Below are positions 22,555 to 34,400 of a stretch of 64,000 bases of DNA, in pieces. The notes below the pieces were generated by a model. That model was not told the DNA's origin, made no database searches, and saw only the letters and a program-made list of their open reading frames with translations. Both the position numbers and the translations under genes were made by a program. Origin of the DNA: Thermothielavioides terrestris NRRL 8126 (taxonomy: Eukaryota; Ascomycota; Sordariomycetes; Sordariales; Chaetomiaceae); NCBI RefSeq assembly GCF_000226115.1, contig NC_016459.1:2155501-2219500 (forward strand), written 5' to 3'. The stretch's first letter is position 1, and each line of letters begins with the position of its first letter.

Positions 22555-23887
22555 GCAACCGGCTCGGTTCGCGCGGAGCTGGGATTTGCAGGCTAGGTCG
22601 GCGTGCTTGGCGTCTTGGGACAGAACTTGCTTTGGGATCGGAGGATTATGCGCTCATGCCTTTTCTCTTTTTTACCCTCCTCGCTTGCCTACTCATGCGC
22701 CTCATCCGGTCGAGCCGATCCGCGTGGCGCCGTGGACGCCAGCAAACTTGGTTACGGTGCCGGTTGGAGTTCGCAGGCGCCGGCTCTACTTACGATCGGT
22801 CACTTTCGCCGGCGCTAGTCAACGGGCCGACTCGGCATGCGCCCGAGTAGCTCTGTTTTCCTTGGTTTCTATACCTTTTTAAGCGCTTTGCATTATGTTA
22901 TTGGGGCATTTCTTTTGGTTTCGGCTGGGAGCCATGGGCAGAACTGGCCGACGGGACAAGCTCTTTCTTTCCGGAAGAGGAGGCAGCGGGCGAAGCTGCT
23001 GAAGGACAACGGCGATGGATTTCAGCATAGCATCTGGTATTTTGTATTGCGTAGTTCGCGCTCGCCTCTGGGCAGCCTGGCCGACAGGGGCAAAATGGAG
23101 AGGGATCACTGCTCAAGGAATATAGCAAGCTCAGAGACATGTCAGGTTGATGCCACACCGGCTCCGGAAAAGCGACTCAGACAGCTCTTGTAACTACGGG
23201 CACTGCTCCCGGCTCATCCGCACCAGCAGGCGATTGCCACCAAGGCAACAGTCAAAAAAGACTACCGGCCAGCTGCATGATCGCAGCCTGGCGTTCATCG
23301 CGAGCTCGGGGCAAACCAATGACTCGATTTCAGTCTGGCCTCATGTTTTCGAAGGCGCAGTTGTTGGCAAGGCATAATACCGAGTTTCAATCGAAGATGC
23401 AATTGGACAGAAGCACAGCCCGCGAAAGAAGCTAGCCTGTCAAGACTGCGTAAGAATGGACCCTGCAGCGATGAGTCGGAATGACACATGCGGCGAGCCC
23501 TGGTCGCTTAACGTCAGTTACCTTACACAGTATCCCGGCTAGATCCGCTCCATGTGAAAAGCACTTAGTTGCCCCACCGTTTAGCAAATTCCACCTTGCC
23601 TAATTGGCCTTTTAAATGTTTAAATTTGCCCCCAAAGCTTACCAACCAAACGTTGACCCCACTATCCGGCATCAACATCGAAGCTCGCACAGCTCCGAAC
23701 CCAGCAAGCACCCCGACACTTGCGGCGCAGCTGCCTGCCCGGGCCTTGCACCTGTTACCTGATCAATTCTCGCTGCGGCAAGGAGAGGGCCGCATTCCAG
23801 GTTCCCGCTTCAACGCGCCCGAGTCGGCCCTCGACCACATTTTTTGTTCTCCCGGAAATCCGGCCCAGCAGCGGCACAGGACCCGGC
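22555..23887. other. Intergenic, about 1.3 kb
   Basis: Same-strand space between two plus-strand genes. It should contain the 3' UTR of the SWIB gene and the promoter of the Hel2 gene. No frame with gene-like composition or splice partners was found. Confidence 0.45.
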
Positions 23888-26467
23888 ATGGCTTCAACGG
23901 GCCTCGCAGCGCCGCCATCGGACGGCAGCGGAGCACTAGACCACGCGCCATCAGGGCCACGGGGTGACGGTCATAGAGGCCGGGGCAGAGGCCGCGGAGG
24001 ACGAGGCCGCGGGCGAGGAGACGGCCAGCGTGGCGGCCGGGGGAGTGCTAGAGGGGGGCCGCATCACCCCAGCGCGCAACAACCGCCAGCCGAGGCCGCC
24101 GCCGACGACGCAAACGCAAAACCACCACCTTCCGGAAAGCCCCCCAACTTCAAGGTTAAGAACGACACCCAGGACGAGGGCACCGATGGCGAGGTCGAGG
24201 TCTGCTTTATCTGCGCCAACCCCTTCAGCCACTACTCGGTTGCCCCCTGCGGCCACATCACATGCCACATCTGCGCGCTGCGCATGAGAGCGCTCTACAA
24301 GAACAAGGACTGTCCGCACTGCCGGGTACGTGGCGTGGATTCTTCGAGCGCGCCGGTGGAAGCGGGTTGCTAACAAGGCTACGTGCAGACGACTGCTCCT
24401 TTTGTCATCTTCACCGACGACGGGGCTAAGCGCTTCGACGAATACACCGATGCCGACATCACTAGCACCGACGACAATATCGGAATCAAGTATGCAAGCG
24501 AGGACATCGTCGGCGACACGGTGCTGCTCCTTCGGTACAACTGCCCCGACGCCGACTGCGATTTTGCCGGCCTCGGCTGGCCCGACCTGCATCGCCATGT
24601 GCGCTCCGTCCACCACAAGAAAATGTGCGACCTGTGCACCAGACACAAGAAAGTCTTTACCCACGAACATGACATGTTCGCCGACAAAGAATTGACCGAA
24701 CATATGCGGCACGGCGACGACAAGCCCGGCGCCGCCGACCAGACCGGCTTCCGCGGCCATCCGCTCTGCGGGTTCTGCGGCGCGCGGTTCTACGACAGCG
24801 ATAAGCTGTACGAGCACTGCCGGAACAAGCACGAGCGGTGCTTCCTCTGCGACCGGAGAGACTCGCGGCAGCCGCACTACTATCTCGACTACAACGCGCT
24901 CGAGGAGCACTTCAGGCGGGACCACTTCCTCTGCCCCGACCGCGAGTGCCTTGAAAAGAAGTTCGTGGTGTTCGAGTCGGAGATGGATCTCAAAGCCCAC
25001 CAGCTGAGCGAGCACGGCGGCTCGTGGGCAAAAGGGAGAGATGCCCGCACGGTCGACTTGTCCAACTTCGACCTGCGGCAACGGTACGAGCAGGAGAGGC
25101 GGGGCCCGGGCGGCGGGAGGGACCAGCAACGGCGGCGGGGGCCCGACCCGAACGCAGAGCCCCTGCCTGTCAGCTCGGCGCAGCCGCTGCGGAGAGACGA
25201 GCTTGCCTTCCAGCGGCAAATGGCCTTGCAGAACGGCGGCGCCAGCAGACCCACGCCGCCGGGGCCTTCCGCGCCGGTCTCCTCCGGGCCGGTCTCCGGG
25301 AGCGCGACTCCGCAGGCGCAAGCAAGGGGCCCCGCCGGCCGGCCGATCATCGACGTCATGGAAAACCTCCGCATCACCGACCTCTCCTCGCTCACCCCGG
25401 AGCAGCGCGCTAGCCTGACCCGCCACGGCGCCGTCATCGAGCGCGCATCCAACCTCCTCGGCAACGACCCCTCCAAGATGACCACCTTCCGGTCGCACAT
25501 CTCGACCTACAACAAGGGCTCCATGACACCCCAGCAGCTCATCGACGCCTTCTTCGCCCTCTTCTCCGAGACGTCCTCTCACGCTCTGGGCACGCTCGTC
25601 CGCGAGGTGGCCGACCTCTTCGAGGACAAGAAGAAAGGCGAAGCGCTGCGCAGAGCGTGGCAGAACTGGCGCGCCGCCGAGGAGGACTACCCCTCGCTGC
25701 CGGGGCTCGGCGGCATGCGCGGCGCGACGACCTCCACCACCGGCTGGGCCGCCGCCGCCGCCGCCTCCAGCTCCGGCCCGGCCGGCTCCTCCGCCCAGGC
25801 AGCCGCCGCGCACGCCGCCGCGCAGCTGCGCCACTCCACCCGCGTGCTCAAGCTCAAGAACAGCACCCGCCGCGGCAGCACCAGCGGCCAGTCCGTCCTG
25901 TCCGCCGCCTCGTCCTCGTCCACTCCCAACCCGACCGCAGCATCATCATCATCATCAACATCAAACTCCGCCCCCGCCCCGGGCCGCCCGCCCGCGGCGT
26001 CCGCCGCCGCCTTCCCCGCCTTGCCGGGCTCGCAACCGCAGTCCCAGCAGCCGCAGCAGCGACCGATCTGGATCGGCGGTAGCAGTAGCGCTATCGGTGG
26101 CGGCGGCGCCAAGACGCCGTCGGCGAAAAAGCCCGGCTCCGCCCCCGGCGCCGCGCTGTCGCGCGAGGAGGCCTTCCCCGCGCTCCCCGCCGCGCCGAAA
26201 CCGCAGACCACCATTTTCGGGTATGGTACCGGCGCGGTGAGGCGGGATCTTTTTAGCGGTCCGCGAGATACCGGGTTTAGCTGGGGCGGTGGTGGCGCTG
26301 GTGCCAGTGCTAGTGCTGGTGCTAGTGGTGGTGGGCAGGGGAGTGGCGGGGCTCAGGGGAGCGGTGGTGGCGGTGGTGGTGGTGGTGCCGCGGGCAGTGA
26401 GGAGGCGCAGGGCCAGCAGGGGGGGAAGAAGAAGAATAAGAAGCAGGTTTTGGCGCATTGGGGGTGA
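23888..26467 (+). CDS. hel2: RING E3 ubiquitin ligase Hel2/ZNF598 (ribosome collision sensor)
   Basis: Exons 23888-24325 and 24389-26467 (63-bp intron, GTACGT..GTGCAG) give 838 aa. A Gly/Arg-rich N-terminus (RGRGRGRGGRGRGRGDG) is followed by a C3HC4-type RING at residues 106-146 (CFICANPF, PCGHITCHICALRMR, CPHCR), split at its end by the intron. Then come C2H2-like zinc fingers (CDFAGLGWPDLHRHVRSVH, CGFCGARFYDSDKLYEHC, HFLCPDRECLEKKF). Hel2/ZNF598 recognises collided ribosomes and ubiquitinates small-subunit proteins such as uS10 to trigger quality control. The C-terminal half is Ala/Ser/Pro/Gly-rich and low complexity, ending in a Gly-rich stretch and a basic KKKNKKQVLAHWG tail. The domain order matches the family. 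Confidence 0.95.
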
Positions 26468-27646
26468 GGGGCTTGTGTATCTATCCATCCATCTATCTAG
26501 GCATCTATCTTTCTGGCCGGCTGGCTGCGTCCCTGGATGCCGATGAAGTTGGGTGCTAGATGGTGTGATGGGATAGGGATTGGAAATAAGGGCGTGGACG
26601 GGGTTCTTGTGCGCATAGGTCGGAAGTAGATCTCCCGGGCAGTCTGGGAGAATGTGTAGAGCTCGCCGAGGAGGCGCATGGGGCGCTTCGCTGAGCGGAG
26701 TTCACCGTGTCTTCTGAGGCATTAACGTACCAAAGGCAAGTGTAGACTATCGGCGACTGTTGAAGCTAGCATACCCAGTCCTAGTGAGCATTCCTTGTCC
26801 TTGCCTAGGCCATCCCTTTGAGTACCTCTATTGACAGGTTCATTAGTATTCTGCAAAGCCGATGAACCTAGGCATCAACGAAGAGGTGCCTAGGTCTGGA
26901 AGAGGTCCTGCATCCTTGCTTCGCCTTCCAATACCTACCTACCTGCTCCTAGGGTGACCACGCAACGGGTGTTCGGCGTATCATGCTGGGTGAGTTTACC
27001 ACCCCACAACGTACCACAGCGGGCTGGACAGCGGCAGGGACATCGAGGCTGGTGCGATGGAATATCAGAAGCTGCTGACCTTGACAGACGCTGTGCCAGT
27101 CATGCCCTCGGTAATTTGTGTATTGATTTACCTTCCTAGCTAGGCAGGCGATTCGGGATCTCGTGTAAGTGTGTTCCGAGCGGGGAGCGGAGTACGGAAT
27201 ATGCCGAGCTAACGAACATTCATTGCGTTCGTATCCAAGATTCCGCACACTATGTTAGTTTGAGTCAGCCTGGGATTTACCCCTGACAATGCGGTACGTC
27301 CTTTGTACTTGACAAGGCGGGGTCACGAATCAGTTGCCAGGATCTCATCCACTTCAAGGTGTCCGGATACATGTACCGAGCTTGTGCATTAACCTCATGA
27401 GCGCAAAGGGCCGATTCCGAAGGCCTCGACTCACGATGCCTAAGCCGTGGCCGCTAAGCTTCCCAAAATCCGGGAAGTTAGGTAGTATTCCTGTGTCACA
27501 CGGGCAGCTAGCGGCGACGATCTCTATTCCTTCGAACTTCTATAACCTTCTGTTGCCGGCCTCAAATAGCAAGACCAGGCCGCTTCCAGCAACCTACCTT
27601 CTGAGATGATTATGTGGAATTTGTCCGCAAGAACTCGCCATCCGCC
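26468..27646. other. Intergenic, about 1.2 kb, with TATC-type microsatellite
   Basis: Starts with an irregular TATC/CATC microsatellite at about 26477-26512 just after the Hel2 stop. Short CCTAGG/ACCTACC tracts occur at 26800-26955. No supported gene; the last few hundred bases should carry the promoter of the next gene. Confidence 0.45.
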
Positions 27647-29971
27647 ATGGCTGTCATGCTCTCAGCAGTTTGGCTCTTCTCGGTTCTGCCGGGTTACGGA
27701 GCGCTCGCTCAAGCGGTAGCGTGCAGCGGTTCCCCTTCAAGACTGCATATCCCGGACCAGCAGTACGACAACTACTTCCTGTCCGACTGCCACTCGAGCG
27801 CCCATGTGGTTGTCACGAACCCGCTCGCTGCTGCCAACCCGGCCCAGGCTGTCGCCCGGCTGCTGGTAGCATGGCCCGCCGGCAACAGTGGCGCCGCCGC
27901 CTTCTTCAGTCCCGAGAATGGCACAGCCAGCACGCTGGGGTTGCACCTGGAGAACTCGACGTCATCGGGGGAGGCGCTGGATCCCGTGTATGAGCCGGCA
28001 CAGGGAAACGGCAATCCCCGCGTCGGCGTCGCCGGCCAGGTCCACTTTGACTCGCCCGCCGTCCTCACGCTGTCCATCCTCGGGAGCATCAGGAACATCC
28101 GAGACTACACCGAGGGCGGCGGCGTGCTCAATAACGACATCCAGAACGCCATCCAAGCGACCAAATACGGCAATAGTGGCGCGACGGTGTCGCGGATGTG
28201 GTTCGATAACACGACGACTACGTGGCTGGACTTCGCGCCATCGGACGCCTCTGATCCGGTCCAGATCGTCCCGGGCGGCGGCGCGAGACTTCGCTTTGGA
28301 AACGGCACTTACAGCTTCAGGGCCAGCTTCAACTACCCGCAGCTACAGCAGCTGAGCCCGGAGCAGGTCTTGAACAACGCGTCTCAGGGCTTGGTCGCGC
28401 AAAACCAGGACCAGACGACGTCGCTCTCGTTCCTCTCGTACAAGGAGAAGCTGCTCGCAGGGACGTGGCGCTTCTTAACCTACTTCGGCCGCGACACCCT
28501 CATCACGGCGCTGCTTATGCAGCCCGTGCTCAGCGAAGGCCAGGGCGGTGCCATGGAAGCCGTCATCTCGGCCGCCCTGGAGCGCATCAACCAGACGGAC
28601 GGCACTGTCTGCCACGAAGAGGTCATCGGCGACTTCGCCACGCTCACGAACCTTGAGAACGGGGTCGCCTCAAACGCGCCGTCGTGCGACTACAAGATGA
28701 TCGACACGGACTACTACCTGCCCATCGTCATGAAGAACTACTTTGTGGACTCTGACACGGGGCGACGGCGCGCATCCGACTTTCTCGCCACCAAGGCCTC
28801 GTTTCTTCCGGGCAATGCGGGGCTCACGTACTTGGAGCTGGCCCAGCGCACGGCCGAGAAGATCATGAGGCTCGCTGCGCCGTTCGCGGCCCCGGGCGGC
28901 CAGACCGTCGACAATCTCATGCATCTCAACCCGGGTGTCCCCGTAGGCGAGTGGCGCGACTCCAACAACGGCCTCGGCGGCGGCAGGATACCCTTCGACG
29001 TGAACACGGCGCTGATGCCTGCCGCGCTCCGCGCCATCGCCGCCCTGAGCCGTGCCGGCTTCTTCTCCACCCACCCCGACTGGAAAGACGCCGCGGACCG
29101 CTACGCCCAGGTGTGGGAGGACGAAACGCTCCAGTTCTTCCGCGTCTCGCTCACCCAGGCCGACGCTCGGAACCTCCTCAACGACTACGTCAGCAGCGGC
29201 GCCTTCGCGGGGCCATCCAACGCCGCCAACATCACGCGCGACGGCGTCGTCTTCTACGGCCTCGCCCTCCGCGGCGACACCACCACCACCACTAGCAACC
29301 AGCCCAACCAGCCCGACGCCAACATCATCCGCGCGATGCACACAGACGACAGCTTCCGGCACTTCCTGCTCAACACGACGGACCAGGCGCAGCTGAGCGC
29401 CTTCCTGTCGCAGACGGCCGACCACATCCTGGCGCCGTTCCCCGCGGGGCTGGCCACGTCGGTCGGGCTGGTCGTCGCCAACCCGGCGTACTACGGCGCC
29501 GACCCCGCCGCGGCGCTGTGGACCACGTCCGACTACCACGGCACCGTCGTCTGGAGCTGGCCGCAGGCCATGATGGCGGCCGGCTTGGGGCGGCAGCTCG
29601 GGCGGTGTCGGGATGAGAGGCCGGGGAGGAGGCAGGAGCAGCAGCAGAGGAGGGATGGCCAGGGCCATGGCAACGGCAACGGTAGTGGCACGAGCAGCGG
29701 TAAGGGGAAGGGGGACGATGACCACGGCGAGGAGGAACCGGCGTTCTGCCGCGACAAGCCGCTGCGCGAGAAGGTGCGGGCCGCGTACCATCGGCTGTGG
29801 GACCTGATCGAGGCGAACGCGGCGCAGAGCAGCGAGGAGATGTGGACGTGGCGGTGGGATCCCCAGAGCGGGTTCGTGGCGGTGCCGTTCAGCGACGTGT
29901 CGAGCACCGAGAGCGATGTGCGGCAGCTGTGGAGCTTGGCGTTTCTCGCGGTCCGGAGGGAAGACCTTTAG
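27647..29971 (+). CDS. Secreted six-hairpin glycosidase-like protein
   Basis: Single exon, 774 aa, from ATG at 27647; a GTG-opened extension is rejected. A signal peptide (VMLSAVWLFSVLPGYGALAQA) indicates secretion. The central region has features of (alpha/alpha)6 six-hairpin glycosidases of the glycogen-debranching/GH15-like clan: FLTYFGRDTLITALLMQP at about residues 285-302, DTDYYLPIVMKNYF, EWRDSNNGLGGGRIPFDVN and ALWTTSDYHGTVVWSWPQAM near residue 640. Acidic residues in GRDT, EWRDSN and DYHGTVVW are candidate catalytic or substrate contacts. A Gly/Asn/Ser-rich linker (GHGNGNGSGTSSGKGKG) precedes a last helical segment. Substrate unknown. Its stop codon overlaps the stop of the antisense APH pseudogene. 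Confidence 0.85.
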   Translation: MAVMLSAVWLFSVLPGYGALAQAVACSGSPSRLHIPDQQYDNYFLSDCHSSAHVVVTNPLAAANPAQAVARLLVAWPAGNSGAAAFFSPENGTASTLGLHLENSTSSGEALDPVYEPAQGNGNPRVGVAGQVHFDSPAVLTLSILGSIRNIRDYTEGGGVLNNDIQNAIQATKYGNSGATVSRMWFDNTTTTWLDFAPSDASDPVQIVPGGGARLRFGNGTYSFRASFNYPQLQQLSPEQVLNNASQGLVAQNQDQTTSLSFLSYKEKLLAGTWRFLTYFGRDTLITALLMQPVLSEGQGGAMEAVISAALERINQTDGTVCHEEVIGDFATLTNLENGVASNAPSCDYKMIDTDYYLPIVMKNYFVDSDTGRRRASDFLATKASFLPGNAGLTYLELAQRTAEKIMRLAAPFAAPGGQTVDNLMHLNPGVPVGEWRDSNNGLGGGRIPFDVNTALMPAALRAIAALSRAGFFSTHPDWKDAADRYAQVWEDETLQFFRVSLTQADARNLLNDYVSSGAFAGPSNAANITRDGVVFYGLALRGDTTTTTSNQPNQPDANIIRAMHTDDSFRHFLLNTTDQAQLSAFLSQTADHILAPFPAGLATSVGLVVANPAYYGADPAAALWTTSDYHGTVVWSWPQAMMAAGLGRQLGRCRDERPGRRQEQQQRRDGQGHGNGNGSGTSSGKGKGDDDHGEEEPAFCRDKPLREKVRAAYHRLWDLIEANAAQSSEEMWTWRWDPQSGFVAVPFSDVSSTESDVRQLWSLAFLAVRREDL

Positions 29972-30400
29972 GCCATGTCCTTCATTCCGTCCTTGAGCAG
30001 CAGATAGTGAGACAGTCGGCGGTTGCCCCCGCTCAGGTACGTGTCTCTCAGGCTGAGCTGGTATGATGGGGGGTAGAATCTGGCCAGTTCCCAGTCGATG
30101 ATGGCGGCTAGCTCGTGTCTTGTCTTGCCTGTCGGGTCTGGCTGGAACGGAGGATGAGATTGCGTGGCGCCAAATCATTGTGGCAGAAGACTGCTTCGTG
30201 TGGCCACTGACCATCGTCTGAATCACGGACTATCGTTGAGCCGAGATCTTCGAAGTCGGACTGCCCGGTGGATTACCAGACCCTTGGGATCTTCAATGAG
30301 TTGAGTGCTGTATAAAGCTTGCGTAGTTTGAATTCGATGCTGGCGGTTCGTTGAGCGGGGTAGGAGGATCACAGGGAAAACACACAGCCCGGCACAAAAG
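29968..30400 (-). pseudogene. Broken APH-family (aminoglycoside/choline-kinase-like) phosphotransferase
   Basis: The minus strand reads a C-terminal APH domain in pieces: a helix similar to the pre-catalytic region (IEFKLRKLYTALNSLKIP), an in-frame TAA, then FEDLGSTIVRDSDDGQWPHE, the catalytic loop VFCHNDLAPRNLIL (HxDxxxxN, about 30145-30190), a one-base-type frame change, then DPTGKTRHELAAIIDWELA with the metal-binding IDW motif and the family-typical FYPPSYQLSLRDTYLSGG, ending at TAA 29968-29970. No intron with acceptable splice sites removes both breaks. Active-site residues survive but the frame does not, suggesting recent decay or assembly error. The N-terminal half was not identified upstream. 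Confidence 0.75.
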
Positions 30401-31157
30401 AATTCAATTTAGGCAGCCAAATGTTCGTACTGCGCTGCTGTTGTCTCACCTCTCACAGCTGGTTGGGCCCGCTGAGGCGCGCTGTTTGTTTGGCTGGCGC
30501 GAGATGATGGTTTCCATGGCCTAGGAAGCAGCGACGCACTGCGACTCACAACCTGGAAACAATTGAACAGGGCGAACAGCTCAGACCATATCTTTGTCGG
30601 CTGGAGATGATGCAGGTAATCGATCGCGAGAGGCTTTAGAAAGTTTCGTGGCATCGCGGAGACCACGGAGTCTTGAACTCTCACCCCCCAGCCCAGAAGG
30701 AAAAAAAGGGGGCTCTTGAACAGGCTTCACTGGCACCAAATAAGCATTTTTCGAGCACTCTCACGGTTTACATGGACGCGATGAGGGACTTCAAACGAGG
30801 ATCATCCACTTCTGAGCATATCTCACTGGCGCAAGTCCTGACAGGCGTCGTTTGTCTTGTTTTTGAGGGCATCGCACCCAGAAAGCTATTACATTGCATG
30901 ACATCTAGCCTGGACACCCGACGTTGGAAAGGGCCTCCCCTTGATGAACGTGTCGGAAGTCTAGCTAGCTAATATGGAGGTACCTTACTTACTCGATATG
31001 CGCCGGAGCTTCCTCCACGTCCACGCGTCTGTCGTCGAGAGGCCCTATACCCCGACAATTCGCATCCCTGAAACGTTAGAGCATCATGTTTCTAGGTGCG
31101 ACAGGACCCTCACCGTTTCTTTCATACTCTCGATTAGATCAGAGTATAACGTGCCGT

Positions 31158-31472
31158 TTAGTTCTTACCGCAGGTGCAGTTTCTGACGGCGCCGGTGTAG
31201 TTCTTGCCGCAAATGCTGCACCTGTTGCGGTCAACCGGGCCAACGGTGTCACCGGACTTCGAAAGCACCGGCGTGGGGTCGGCGTGGTTCTGCATGTTGG
31301 AAGCGTCTAGCGAACCTGGGTAAGTAAGGTAGGTTAGGTAGGTAGGTAGGTGGCTTGGATGGCTTTGTGTTCGCTGGTGGAAGCTTGGATAACCGCGAGC
31401 AGAAGGTGGTGGACGCTTTGCAACGTCGAAGGTGCTTGACCTGTAACCCGTCTTCGAAGGGGAGCTCTCCAT
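31158..31472 (-). CDS. Possible small Cys-containing protein
   Basis: A 104-aa minus-strand frame from ATG 31472, preceded immediately by TATAAAAAAAG, ends in RCSICGKNYTGAVRNCTCGKN, a short CxxC...CxC pattern that could bind zinc. A shorter start (MQNHADPTP) would give about 45 aa. The segment just upstream of it is low complexity and encoded by the GTAG repeat (PTYLTYLTY). The stop overlaps a possible donor (GGTAAGAAC), so the true 3' end could differ. No family recognised. Confidence 0.3.
   Translation of the reverse strand: MESSPSKTGYRSSTFDVAKRPPPSARGYPSFHQRTQSHPSHLPTYLTYLTYPGSLDASNMQNHADPTPVLSKSGDTVGPVDRNRCSICGKNYTGAVRNCTCGKN
31319..31351. repeat. GTAG-type microsatellite
   Basis: GGTAAGTAAGGTAGGTTAGG followed by GTAGGTAGGTAGG. 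Similar AGGTAG/CTACCT tracts appear at 2140-2170, 17311, 26936 and 40100 in this window. Confidence 0.6.
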
Positions 31473-34400
31473 CTTTTTTTATACCCAGAGAAGCCCTCCA
31501 TTGCCATGCTGTTGGGTTGCTGAGCAGCTAGCCCTTTGCGTTCAGGGAGCGGTGGCACAACAAAGCTGTGACAAGTATGTCGGGGATGCAACAGAGTGTT
31601 CGTTCACGCATAATCGCTTTAGCATATTTTTAGGACCATAATAGCCAGCAAAACAAAATAGTATTGGCCTGTCCTACGGTTCCTGAACACTACGACAATA
31701 TAACGTTCTTAGAGCATACCGTTGAAGGCCAATTATACTGTTGAAACCTAGGCAAATCATTGAGAAGTAGACAAAAAACGAGGTATCGAGTAGGATGTCA
31801 GGTACAAAGGTTGATTCTTTTGGGAGTCTATAGAGCTGTGCCACGGTAAAGAAATCCAGTCTGTTTTTGCGTATATAGCCTTAAAGAAACCACAAAAAGA
31901 CTTGTTTGCCATTTTAGAGCTCTAACTGTATTGATTATGCTGGATGAACACACTGCTGTTCAGCTGACTGGGGAACATTGGGCCATCAGCGCTCACAGTC
32001 TCGGCCGATCAACTGGTCTGCCACAGCCGACGCTTGTCGATGCCTCACCAACCTTCAGGGCAGAACCCCGTACCTTTAGCATGTCAGTTTCCCTCTGGCA
32101 ACTCCTGACCCACCAGATGACCAGATGATGAATGGCGTGAACACGAGGCATCTGTGGGTGGCTACAAAGCCCTGGCCGCTGTTACTTACGCGAGGTGAAG
32201 AAGCAACAAAACGGCATGACTGACTCTCTCTCATCTCAGTTAAGGTCATGGCAGATGAGCCACCGACGTCGAAGAGCCGAGGAAGATACCAAGGCACAAT
32301 ATCTGGCTAGTAACTATTGGACGAACCATTCTAAGCCCGTTACTGTTCAGGCACCAAACGGCGGATCCCCCTCGAGGTAGTGCATGCTGCGCCGACGACG
32401 CTGTGAGGTGTTGCCTGCTGATAAATCAACACAAAGAGTACTAAGGCTGCAGTTCTGGCGGGGCGCCCATGAAAGAAAGGCGACAAGTGCCCCAAGTAAG
32501 CAGCTGCGCTTCGCAGAAAGGGACTCGTTGATCCAATGGGCATTTTGTGCACCTGGGTAGCTAGGCAAAGAACCATGGAAGTAGGTAGTCAAGCCGGACA
32601 AAGTTTGTCATATGCCTGCAACTTGGCTCTCCCGCCCCACGGGGGAATTAGGTGTTCGAGTGTATTCTTTTCCAGTCCGTTGGCCAACTACGGCGCAGGA
32701 TATTGGCGGAGTTCCGGCCATGCTAGGTACGGCACCAACATCAAGCAGGTTATTCAATGTTAAGTTAGCACAGTCCGCTGTTGATGATCAAGTGCCGACT
32801 GGGATGCAAAGGGCGGATGCACTCAACACAGAGCCTTTGTCGCACACGAGAATGTCGAATCCAAATATCCAGTTACAGGGTGTGTGTTCTTCTCTTGTAG
32901 TTAGCAACACAAGTCACAAACCGCAACCTCGATTTCTGCTCCCCCTCGCGGCTTATTTCTATTGAATCCGAGAACCGTGTCACGGGGAACTGTGTCCCCT
33001 TGCTGACCCCCGGAGCTAGAAGTCTTGCCGACGAGTCTGCCGGGCCCCTCAGATTCAGGCTGAGTTGCGCGGTGCCCGACTTGCTAGACTGAATTTTGAG
33101 CCAACAGCATAAGCTTTATTGACGGCTCCTCTTGGCGTTGCGCGGCAATCCACACTGCTGCGCTGCTGGCTGTCGGCTGCTTTGGCCACTCTTGGCTGTT
33201 CCAATCCACGTTGACTCTACACAAAGAACGAGACATTGGCTGTGAAATGTCTGGCATTGTTGATCATGTATTCGCAGTGTATATGTGCGAACTACCCCGT
33301 ATATAGCGTGCTGTTAACACTTCACCGTTCCTCCGCCGGATCTCCGTGGACAAGGCCGCCGTGCCAATTTCGGAGGTCCCGACTGTGCGGCGCGCATGCC
33401 ATGCAATGGCCCGGTGCGGAGCAACTTATAGATGAGGTAAATCAAAAATTAATTTGCATACTTGTGTGTCGAGTTCGAGAAGGATGGAGGATTTATTGGG
33501 CTGCCATTTTTTTCATTTCCAGCCATGCGAGTCGCCAGCAGCAGAACCCGGCCGCCGGAACCACTGAGGACAGAATGCTGCGCAAAAAACCAGGAACTGA
33601 GCAGCATGGGAGGATGGGGAGCGGGGTCGAGAAAAAGCGACTTTGTTGCCTGCCGTCCTCCCGATTCGCCTCGATGCCCATTCGAGGATTTGGGGAGAGA
33701 GCGAGCCAGTCACCGCCGTCCGGGTAAATCTGCTTCATATCTGGCTGAATCCGACGGCCCACCCTCCCGGCCGCCAAGCGCGAGAGTTAAGGCCTATTTG
33801 CTGCGTCGTGGCAAGTACGCCAAGGCGGCCATCCGGGGTAACGTCCAGCCGCGCGCGGGACGGGGAACCCAGGATCTGGGGACGACAGAACGCGGGGCAT
33901 GGCCCCGGGGGGCGCCCAGCACGAGCAGACTGCACAATTCGCGAGTCTGTTGTTGTATCATCGTGCTCGGCACTTCTCTGCCGAGCTGATGAGTTACCGA
34001 AGCTTGCTTCCCCAGAGCTATCTGGCGGCATCGAGCTACGCTAGTGAGGTGTCAAGTGAAGGTTAAAGGTGATAAGCGAGCGAATAGCCGAACCTCGACG
34101 TCGGGGAGTACACGATGTTGGAGTCGACTAACTACATACACGTGAAAAGGTCAGAGTGTCACCGGGCAAGGGAAGCCCGTCTTCGCTCGCCGTCTGTTAG
34201 CATGCGCTCACGCTACAGATTACATTCGACTCAGGCCACGTGAATCCTTTGCCGTGCTCTCTCGTGTATTCTGACTCCTTTCGGCAACGGCCGTGATCCT
34301 AACCTCCACAACCCCGTAGCTCTCGCACATCCAACAGAGGGGGGTTGTTTTCATGAAGTTTATCCCAGACCCAAATTGGCCTTCATCCGGATAGGCAAAC

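Noticed and set aside
23951..25834. 627-aa minus-strand frame
   Set aside because: Antisense to Hel2 and dominated by low-complexity Gly/Arg/Val; no domain.
28670..30226. 518-aa minus-strand frame
   Set aside because: Mostly antisense to the six-hairpin protein. Only its first part overlaps the APH pseudogene, and in a different frame from the kinase motifs.
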